DNA of 64,000 bases from Brevibacterium oceani (GTDB taxonomy: Bacteria; Actinomycetota; Actinomycetes; Actinomycetales; Brevibacteriaceae), in NCBI RefSeq assembly GCF_013623835.1, contig NZ_JABKDE010000006.1, forward strand, positions 62,001 through 126,000. Reading direction: 5' to 3'. The position numbers and the translations under genes are program-made. The notes under the pieces were generated by a model. It worked only from the letters and a program-made list of their open reading frames with translations. It was not told where the DNA came from and did no database searches. Each line of letters opens with the position of its first letter. Positions within the stretch are counted from its first letter, which is position 1. This document shows positions 46,754-52,896 of the stretch, piece by piece.

Positions 46754-46795
46754 GTTTTAGTCCGAGGCGGTGCCTGTGTTCGCCCTCAGCGTGAA
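46754..46795 (-). promoter_or_regulatory. ClgR-type operator and -10 box of clpP1P2
   Basis: The minus-strand sequence TTCACGCTGAGGGCGAAC (46778-46795) fits the published corynebacterial ClgR consensus WNNWCGCYNANRGCGWWS at every position. A -10-like TAAAAC lies at 46754-46759, 18 nt downstream of the site. That spacing suits an activator bound at or just upstream of the -35 region. ClgR activates clp genes in actinobacteria; its gene is not in this window. Confidence 0.7.
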
Positions 46796-46815
46796 AGGCA
46801 GCAGCGGAGATGCGA

Positions 46816-46853
46816 AGACGGCGGGTGCGGAACCGAATCCGCACCCGCCGTCT
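46816..46853 (-). terminator. Terminator after tig
   Basis: A perfect 16-bp stem (46816-46831 with 46838-46853) and a 6-nt loop lie 32 nt beyond the tig stop codon, just upstream of the clpP1 promoter. Confidence 0.8.
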
Positions 46854-46885
46854 GATCAGGAATCCACCGCCGAGGCGGCTCTTCC

Positions 46886-48244
46886 TCAGTTCTCTTCCGC
46901 GGCCTCCGGGGTCTCTTCGTCCGCGTCGTCGGCCTCAGCGTCAACAGCCTCGGCGTCGTCATCGTCTCCTGCGGAGGTGAAGGCTTCCATGTCGACCACG
47001 TTTCCGGCGGTGTCCTTGACGGTGGCACCGGCGAGGACGGCGGCCAGGGCCTTGCGGCGCGAGACCTCTCCGACCAGGGCGTTGACCTGTCCGGAGCTGT
47101 CGAGCATCTGGGCGAACTCGTTCGGGTTCATGCCGTACTGCTGCGAAGCGGAGATCAGGTACTCGATGAGTTCGGGCTGGCTGACCTCGACGTTCTCGGC
47201 CTCGGAGACGGCATCGAGGATGAACTGGGTGCGCAGGTTGCGCTCGGTCTCCTCCGTGACCTCCTTGCGGTGCTCGTCGTCATCGACCCGGTTCTCGGAC
47301 TCGAGGTGACGCTCCACCTCGTCGGTGACGATCTTGGCCGGAACGGGGACCTCGAGGGTCTCGATGAGGTGCTCGAGGACCTTGTCGCGGGCCTGCACGC
47401 CCTGGTCGGTCTCCTTCTGCTTGGCGGCCTGCTCACGCAGATCGTCACGCAGTTCGGCGATGGTGTCGAACTCGCTGGCCAGCTGGGCGAAGTCATCGTC
47501 GGCCTCGGGCAGTTCGCGTTCCTTCACAGCGCTCAGGGTGATCTTCACGGTGCCCTGCTCACCGGCGTGCTCGCCACCGGCGAAGGTGGTCTCGAAGGTC
47601 GTGGTCTCACCGGCGGAGAGGCCGTCGAGGGCCTCGTCCATGCCCTCGAGCATGGTTCCGGCGCCGACCTGGTACGAGATGTCAGAGGCGGTGTCGATCT
47701 CCTCGTCACCGATGGTGGCCACGAGGTCGAGAGTGACGAAGTCGTCCTTCGCAGCGGGACGCTCGACCGAGGTCAGGGTACCGAAGCGGGTGCGCAGCTG
47801 CTCGAGCTCGGCATCCACGTCTTCGTCGGTGACCTCGATGGGGTCCACCTCGACGGTGATCGAGTCGTAGGCGGGCAGTTCGATCTCGGGGCGAACGTCG
47901 ACCTCGACGGTGAAGCCCAGGTCGCCGTCTTCGGTGCCGTCGAGTCCGGGAACCTCGGAGATCTCGACCTCGGGCTGACCCATCGGCTTGAGCTCGTTCT
48001 CATCGACCGCGGTGCGGTAGAAGTCATCGAGGCCGTTGTTGATGGCCTCCTGGATCACTGCCGGCCGACCGATCCGCTGATCGATGATGCGAGTCGGGAC
48101 CTTGCCCTTGCGGAAGCCGGGGACGGTGACCTGCGCACCGATGGTCTTGTATGCCTCGTCGACGCTCGGTTTGAGTTCGGCGTATGGGACTTCCACGCTG
48201 ATCTTGACCCGCGTGGGGTCGAGTTGCTCGACGGAGCTCTTCAC
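46886..48244 (-). CDS. tig: Trigger factor
   Basis: A 452-residue ribosome-bound chaperone and prolyl isomerase. The N-terminal ribosome-binding domain contains the signature GFRKGKVP (about 42-49). The FKBP-like domain lies around 150-240 (AAKDDFVTLDLVATIGDEEI, ISYQVGAGTMLEGMDEALDG). The C-terminal helical domain follows, and the protein ends in an acidic tail of alternating Asp, Glu and Ala. The GTG at 48244 has GAAAGG 7 nt upstream and matches the family start; a TTG-initiated longer frame is rejected. Confidence 0.96.
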   Translation of the reverse strand: MKSSVEQLDPTRVKISVEVPYAELKPSVDEAYKTIGAQVTVPGFRKGKVPTRIIDQRIGRPAVIQEAINNGLDDFYRTAVDENELKPMGQPEVEISEVPGLDGTEDGDLGFTVEVDVRPEIELPAYDSITVEVDPIEVTDEDVDAELEQLRTRFGTLTSVERPAAKDDFVTLDLVATIGDEEIDTASDISYQVGAGTMLEGMDEALDGLSAGETTTFETTFAGGEHAGEQGTVKITLSAVKERELPEADDDFAQLASEFDTIAELRDDLREQAAKQKETDQGVQARDKVLEHLIETLEVPVPAKIVTDEVERHLESENRVDDDEHRKEVTEETERNLRTQFILDAVSEAENVEVSQPELIEYLISASQQYGMNPNEFAQMLDSSGQVNALVGEVSRRKALAAVLAGATVKDTAGNVVDMEAFTSAGDDDDAEAVDAEADDADEETPEAAEEN

Positions 48245-48415
48245 AGTGCGACCTTTCAATTTCGACAGTCATGCATTTGCGGCCATCTTCCGACCCGACC
48301 GGCCCAGTTCGTGACCACAAACGGTCAGCTCACAGCCTGATCGGCCATCTCCTGGCCTTAAGGGGGAGCGAAAGTCCACGAATACTTCGCGCACGTCCGC
48401 AAGACGCAATCACCC

Positions 48416-48449
48416 ATATTACGCGAAACCCCAACCGATACGCGAAACC
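48416..48449 (-). promoter_or_regulatory. Candidate tig promoter with direct repeats
   Basis: A minus-strand -10 TAATAT (48416-48421) lies about 170 nt before tig. The 11-mer GGTTTCGCGTA occurs twice upstream and overlapping it (48420-48430 and 48439-48449), spaced 19 nt start to start, nearly two helical turns. No good -35 is present, which would fit activator-dependent transcription. Confidence 0.45.
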
Positions 48450-48458
48450 GGGCGCATT

Positions 48459-49874
48459 TCACCCGTCGTCGCGGCGCGAGGGTCCGTAGAGCTCATCGAG
48501 GGTGATGATGACATTCGCCGCTGTCCAGGACAGCGGCGCCACTGAGACGGGCTCACCGTCGGCGCTGACCTTCTCGGGAAAGGAACCGACGACGGTGCGG
48601 TTCGCGCTCAGCCAATCGAGGACCGCCTCGGCGCGTTCGACGTCCCCGAGGCGGGCGAAGCCGAGCCCCATGAGCGAGGTCGACGGGGTCCAGCTCGACC
48701 GGTCGATGAGCCAGCCGTGTCCGGGCTTGATCCCGCCGGCCGGCTGTTCCAGCCGCTCCCAGGCGCCCGCGAGCATCGGTGCCTCGAGCACGGGCGGTTT
48801 CGCGTGCTTGCCCTGTCCTGCCGCCGAAGCTGCCGATTCATCGCGCGCGCCTACACCCGATAGCGAGAGGTAGGCGATGGCCGAGTCGGATCCGCCCGAT
48901 GTCGGGTAGCGCTGCAGACCGTTGGCACCGAAGGTCCGGGCGAACGTCTCGGCGAAGGCCTGCGCAGTCCCGAACACTGCGTCCACTCCTCCGCCGAGGT
49001 GGTCCCACAGTTCCGGTTCTGCCGCGCAGAGTCCGGTCAGTGCGTCGAGGCCGACGAGCGTCGGCGCGGCCAGGCCGAGCGTGACCCTGGATTCGACGAC
49101 CTCCCAGTAGTCCGGGCCCGCCGGCGGGAGGCTGTGGCCGTGTCCTGTGTGGTCGAAGAGCCGTTCGGATGTCCGGTGCAGGAGGCTCCGCAGTTCGGCC
49201 AGAGCGAACGATTCGCCGTTCGCCGACGGCGCGGAGTGGACCTCGGAGACCGCCCACAGGACCAGTCCCAGCGCGTCGAACTGAGATTGACGGTCATCGG
49301 GGGCCAGGCCCGTCTCGGGTATCACCCGAGCGGCGAACGAACCGTCGGACGCCTGCAGTGATTGGAGATAGAGGAGCTGCTTCCAGCCGTATTCGGCGAA
49401 GCCGATGCGCACGAACGCGACCGCGGCGAATGCGGCATCGCGGGCCCAGACGTAGCGCCAGGGGCCGACTCCTCCGGCCAACGTCGCTGGCAGTTCGTCG
49501 CTGAGCACCCAGAGATCGAGCAGGGCGGAGACCGCCGCTTCTCGTCGCTGCGCGGGCAGGGTGGCAAGCCAAGGGGCGCATCCGTCGAGGAAGTCCTGCT
49601 GACGTCGCGCGGGGCCCGAATCGTCGACATCGGGCATCACCCGAGAGGATGCGGGCAGGTCCCGTGCTTCGTCGGCTCCGAGGCCTCTGCGCTGACCGGA
49701 GGCGGTGTAGGCGACCGTGACTGATCGGACCGGATCGGGGTCCCCTGCCTCGGCGATGGCGGCGGCCATGCCTCCGCCGAGTCCGAGCAGGCCCAGCCCG
49801 GCGGCGCCGCCGGTGAGGACCTGGCGGCGGGAGAGTCGCGCGGTCGACACCCGCCCCAGTCCTCGTCCGTGCAT
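48459..49874 (-). CDS. Tat-exported GH15-like six-hairpin protein
   Basis: A 471-residue protein with a twin-arginine signal: SRRQVLTGGAAGLGLLGLGG after a short basic start. The mature part is an alpha/alpha six-hairpin toroid as in glycoside hydrolase family 15, with GPWRYVWARDAAFAAVAFVR, YLQSLQASDGSFAARVIPE, DALGLVLWAVSEVH and GYGW-like KPGHGWLIDRSSWTPSTSLM. It probably acts on an alpha-glucan or other glycan outside the membrane, or may be a non-enzymatic relative; I cannot assign the catalytic acids with confidence. No lipobox is seen. The gene ends close to the tig promoter region. Confidence 0.75.
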   Translation of the reverse strand: MHGRGLGRVSTARLSRRQVLTGGAAGLGLLGLGGGMAAAIAEAGDPDPVRSVTVAYTASGQRRGLGADEARDLPASSRVMPDVDDSGPARRQQDFLDGCAPWLATLPAQRREAAVSALLDLWVLSDELPATLAGGVGPWRYVWARDAAFAAVAFVRIGFAEYGWKQLLYLQSLQASDGSFAARVIPETGLAPDDRQSQFDALGLVLWAVSEVHSAPSANGESFALAELRSLLHRTSERLFDHTGHGHSLPPAGPDYWEVVESRVTLGLAAPTLVGLDALTGLCAAEPELWDHLGGGVDAVFGTAQAFAETFARTFGANGLQRYPTSGGSDSAIAYLSLSGVGARDESAASAAGQGKHAKPPVLEAPMLAGAWERLEQPAGGIKPGHGWLIDRSSWTPSTSLMGLGFARLGDVERAEAVLDWLSANRTVVGSFPEKVSADGEPVSVAPLSWTAANVIITLDELYGPSRRDDG

Positions 49875-49907
49875 GGCCGTATCCTACCGGGAGGGGCGTA
49901 TGGTCAG

Positions 49908-49939
49908 AAAAAACCGGCCTGACCCGAAGGTCAGACCGG
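49908..49939 (-). terminator. Rho-independent terminator of tRNA-Gly
   Basis: On the minus strand an 11-bp stem with one G-T pair (49914-49924 with 49929-49939), a 4-nt loop and a run of six T (49908-49913) follow the tRNA. This is the most classical terminator in the window. Confidence 0.85.
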
Positions 49940-49942
49940 CTG

Positions 49943-50016
49943 TGGAGGGGATGACGGGAATCGAACCCGCACCATCAGTTTGGAAGACTGAGGCTCTACC
50001 ATTGAGCTACATCCCC
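49943..50016 (-). tRNA. tRNA-Gly (anticodon TCC)
   Basis: A 74-nt minus-strand cloverleaf. The acceptor GGGGATG pairs with CATCCCC, the anticodon loop CTTCCAA gives TCC, the T-arm is GCGGGTTCGATTCCCGT, and the discriminator base is T followed by an encoded CCA. A good promoter lies at 50031-50060. Confidence 0.95.
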
Positions 50017-50030
50017 GTGGTGCGAGATTG

Positions 50031-50060
50031 ACTATAGTCGAGACTTCCCACCGGCACCAA
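50031..50060 (-). promoter_or_regulatory. Promoter of tRNA-Gly
   Basis: Minus-strand -35 TTGGTG (50055-50060), 18-nt spacer and -10 TATAGT (50031-50036), 14 nt before the mature tRNA. Confidence 0.65.
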
Positions 50061-50151
50061 ATCGGTCTTTCATGAACTAGGTCACATCGCCGTCGAACCC
50101 CGAGTCCGAGGTGCGATTGCGGACCCGGCTGTGGTTAGATAGTAGCCGTCG

Positions 50152-50225
50152 CGGGATGTGGCGCAGCTTGGTAGCGCATCTGTTTTGGGAACAGAGGGTC
50201 GCAGGTTCAAATCCTGTCATCCCGA
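50152..50225 (+). tRNA. tRNA-Pro (anticodon TGG)
   Basis: A 74-nt plus-strand cloverleaf. The acceptor CGGGATG pairs with CATCCCG, the D-arm is GCGCAGCTTGGTAGCGC, the anticodon loop TTTGGGA gives TGG, and the T-arm is GCAGGTTCAAATCCTGT. The discriminator is A and CCA is not encoded. A possible promoter is TTGCGG (50117-50122) with TAGTAG (50140-50145). Confidence 0.95.
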
Positions 50226-50231
50226 CACATG

Positions 50232-50265
50232 GAAGCCGCCCGGACCGACTGGTCCGGGCGGCTTC
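50232..50265. terminator. Terminator between tRNA-Pro and the alcohol dehydrogenase gene
   Basis: A perfect 15-bp stem (50232-50246 with 50251-50265) and a 4-nt loop, serving the tRNA on the plus strand and the convergent alcohol dehydrogenase gene on the minus strand. Confidence 0.8.
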
Positions 50266-50283
50266 TTCATGCGCTCGCGGCCT

Positions 50284-51396
50284 TCAGGCGTCGAAGTCGA
50301 TGATCTGACGCACGACCCGACCGTCTGACAGCGCATCGAAGGCCGCATTGAGGTCGTTCAGACCGATGGTGTCGGAGATCAGCTCCTCGACCGGCAGCTT
50401 GCCCGCCCGCCACAGGTCGGCGTAGACGGGGATGTCCCGGCTCGGCACCGCTGAACCGAGATAGGAGCCGATGACTGTGCGCGCCTCAGCTGTCAGCGTC
50501 ACCGGTGTGATGCGCGACTGAGCATCCGGGGCAGGCAGACCCACCGTCACCGTCGTCCCACCCACGGCCGTCGCTGCGAACGCGGTCTCGAATGCGCGGG
50601 CATGGCCGACGCATTCGATGACGATCGGAGCCTTCCGGTCTCCAAGCTGTTCCGGGGTGTAGACCTCGACGGCCCCGAGTTCCGTCGCACGCACGAGTTT
50701 GTCCGGGTTCGCGTCGACCCCGATGACTCCCGCGGTGTCGATCGACAGCGCCGTGATGAGCGCGGCCATTCCCACACCGCCGAGGCCGACGATCATCACC
50801 TCGTCATCGGGACCGGGGCGACCGGCGTTGAGCACCGCTCCCCCGCCGGTGAGCACCGCGCAGCCGAGCACCGCGGCGATCGGCGCTGGAACGTCATCGT
50901 CGATCGGCACGACCGAGGCACGGTTGAGCACCGCATGGGTGGCGAACACGGACGCGCCGAGGTGGTGGAGCACCTCGATGCCGATGTGATCGTGCAGACG
51001 CACCTTGTGCCCGTCGAAGGGCAGGGTCCCCGCGCCGTTCGTGGCACTGCCCGGAGTGCACGGGAGTTTGCCGTCGGTGCGGCAGTTCGCACATTCCCCA
51101 CACCGGGGCAGGAACACTGTGACGACCTGCTGTCCGACCTCGAGGTCGTCCACACCCTCCCCGAGCGCCTCGACCACGCCGGCACCTTCGTGGCCGAGCA
51201 GCATCGGCAGGGGCCGGGGCCGATTGCCGTCGACGACGGAGAGGTCCGAGTGGCAGACCCCGGCCGCGCGCATCCGGATGAGCACCTCGCCGGGACCGGG
51301 TTCGTCGAGCTCGAGGTCCTCGATCGTCATCGGCTGCGAGGTTGCGAACGGACGCGGCCGTTCCATCTCACGCAGCACTGCGCCTCTGATCTTCAC
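50284..51396 (-). CDS. Zinc-dependent alcohol dehydrogenase (class III-like MDR)
   Basis: A 370-residue medium-chain dehydrogenase. The catalytic zinc ligands are in GVCHSDLS and LLGHEGAGVVE, with a later cysteine in AVLGCAVLTGGGAV. The structural-zinc cysteines are in RCGECANCRTDGKLPC. The NAD site is VGLGGVGMAAL, followed by GVDANPDKL whose Asp favours NAD over NADP. The closest families are class III and aryl/benzyl alcohol dehydrogenases. The substrate is not fixed by sequence. The GTG at 51396 has GGAGG 6 nt upstream. It follows rpiB by 84 nt. Confidence 0.9.
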   Translation of the reverse strand: MKIRGAVLREMERPRPFATSQPMTIEDLELDEPGPGEVLIRMRAAGVCHSDLSVVDGNRPRPLPMLLGHEGAGVVEALGEGVDDLEVGQQVVTVFLPRCGECANCRTDGKLPCTPGSATNGAGTLPFDGHKVRLHDHIGIEVLHHLGASVFATHAVLNRASVVPIDDDVPAPIAAVLGCAVLTGGGAVLNAGRPGPDDEVMIVGLGGVGMAALITALSIDTAGVIGVDANPDKLVRATELGAVEVYTPEQLGDRKAPIVIECVGHARAFETAFAATAVGGTTVTVGLPAPDAQSRITPVTLTAEARTVIGSYLGSAVPSRDIPVYADLWRAGKLPVEELISDTIGLNDLNAAFDALSDGRVVRQIIDFDA

Positions 51397-51480
51397 AGCA
51401 GTCCTCCGTCAGCAGCATTTCCCAAACCCATCGCGATCATCTCGCCTCTCGCACCTTCCGTCGTCATCGCGGCCTGACTG

Positions 51481-51954
51481 TCACAGGGCCTGCCGGCCCT
51501 GCTCCTCGTAGTCGGCCATGATGGCGATGCGGCGTGAGTGACGGTCGTCCCCGGAGAACGGTTCGGCCAAGAAGGCATCGACGATTGCGATCGCTTCTGC
51601 CTCCGGGTGCTGGCGAGCACCGACCGCGACGATCTGTGCGTCGTTGTGCTGGCGGGCCAGCTTCGAGATCTCCGGGTTCCAGGCCAGGGCCGTGCGCGCG
51701 CCCTTGACGAGGTTGGCCGCCATCTGCTCCCCGTTGCCGGATCCGCCGATCACGACGCCGAGTGCGTCGACGCCCGCAGCCTGATCGTCGACGACGCCCT
51801 GGGCGGCGGCGATACAGAACGCCGGGTAGTCATCGAGGGCATCGTATTCGAGGGCGCCGTGGTCGACGATCTCGTGCCCCGCCTCGGCGAGGTGGGCCTT
51901 GAGGACCTCTTTGAATTCGAATCCGGCATGGTCGGTGCCGAGGTGAACCTTCAT
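51481..51954 (-). CDS. rpiB: Ribose-5-phosphate isomerase B
   Basis: A 157-residue RpiB, which interconverts ribose 5-phosphate and ribulose 5-phosphate. It starts MKVHLGTDHAGFEFKEVL and has IGGSGNGEQMAANLVKGARTA. As in mycobacterial RpiB, a glutamate (in GNGEQ) replaces the catalytic cysteine of the E. coli type. The substrate-binding HNDAQIVAVGARQ follows. AAAGG lies a few nt before the ATG. It is probably cotranscribed with the thioredoxin-fold gene upstream (132-nt gap). Confidence 0.95.
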   Translation of the reverse strand: MKVHLGTDHAGFEFKEVLKAHLAEAGHEIVDHGALEYDALDDYPAFCIAAAQGVVDDQAAGVDALGVVIGGSGNGEQMAANLVKGARTALAWNPEISKLARQHNDAQIVAVGARQHPEAEAIAIVDAFLAEPFSGDDRHSRRIAIMADYEEQGRQAL

Positions 51955-52086
51955 CTGTGTGCCTTTCGCAAATCGCTGCGGATCGCTCGTCGCCGGTGGC
52001 GAACCGAGCGGTCATCGCGTGTCGGGAGCGGGTGGTGCTGGTCGAGTGCTCGAGTGCGGGCACTCACATGAGCGGGGGTGCGAACC

Positions 52087-52692
52087 TCAGTCGAAGTTCG
52101 GTCCCTGGTCGCGAGTGCGCTTGAGCTCGAAGAAGCCGGGCGTCGAGGCGACCGCGAGGACACCGTCGAAGAGGCGGCCCGCGTCCTCACCCTTCGGCGC
52201 CGGAGTCACGACGGGTCCGAAGAACGCGGTGCCCGCAACACGGCAGATCGGGGTTCCGACGTCGTCGCCGACAAGCGACAGGGCTTCGTCGTGGGAAGCC
52301 TGAAGCGCCGCGTCGTAGTCGTCGCTCTCACCGTACTTCATGAGATCCGCCGGCAGCCCCACCTCGGCGAGGGCCTCGGAGACGGCCTTCTCGAAGTCCT
52401 TCTCTCCGTCCGGGTGAATGCGGGTGCCGATGGCGGTGTAGAGCGGTTCGGCCACCTCGTCGCCGTGTTCGGCGATGGCGGCGGTGACGATCCGCATCGG
52501 AGCCAGCGCACGATTCATCAGCTCGCGGTAGTCATCGGGAATGTCCTTGTCGCGGTTGAGGAAGTTGAGGCTCATCGGCCGGAACTTCACCTCGACGTCG
52601 CGCACCTTGGCCACTTCGAGCCCCCAGCGGGAGGTCATCCAAGCCCACGGGCATGCAGTGTCGAACCACAGATCGAGTGTTTCCTTGCTCAC
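52087..52692 (-). CDS. Rv2466c-like thioredoxin-fold (DsbA family) oxidoreductase
   Basis: A 201-residue DsbA-fold protein closely resembling mycobacterial Rv2466c, a mycothiol-dependent reductase that also activates nitro-drugs. Matching segments are LDLWFDTACPWAWMTSRWGL at the N-terminus, VRDVEVKFRPMSLNFLN, VGTPICRVAGTAFFGPV and FFELKRTRDQGPNFD at the end. The active site reads CPWA: the first cysteine is present, but the second cysteine of the CPWC pair is alanine. There is no signal peptide, so it is cytosolic. It lies upstream of rpiB on the same strand, a pairing also known in mycobacteria as inferred from gene order. Confidence 0.85.
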   Translation of the reverse strand: MSKETLDLWFDTACPWAWMTSRWGLEVAKVRDVEVKFRPMSLNFLNRDKDIPDDYRELMNRALAPMRIVTAAIAEHGDEVAEPLYTAIGTRIHPDGEKDFEKAVSEALAEVGLPADLMKYGESDDYDAALQASHDEALSLVGDDVGTPICRVAGTAFFGPVVTPAPKGEDAGRLFDGVLAVASTPGFFELKRTRDQGPNFD

Positions 52693-52896
52693 TGTCTCTC
52701 CTCATTCTCGGGTTGTGCACGTGCCGCGGAGGGCACCCGCAGTTCCGATGCTCAATCTACCAACAAGGGCCGAACGCACCGAAAGCGGTCGGATCGCGGT
52801 CGAGTCATGCCGGGAAGAGGAATTCGACCGCTGGGTCGGTCGTTCATGAAAGAATGGCCGAGTACACCCGGTTCCCGAAGCGAAGGTCACCTCACT

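Noticed and set aside
48245..48458. Possible CIRCE or HAIR heat-shock element before tig
   Set aside because: Neither the CIRCE inverted repeat nor the HspR-binding HAIR motif is present; only unrelated direct repeats are seen.
52078..52896. Upstream in-frame extension of pepN (273 codons)
   Set aside because: It runs antisense to the Rv2466c-like gene and lacks aminopeptidase sequence; the family start fits the GTG at 52897.
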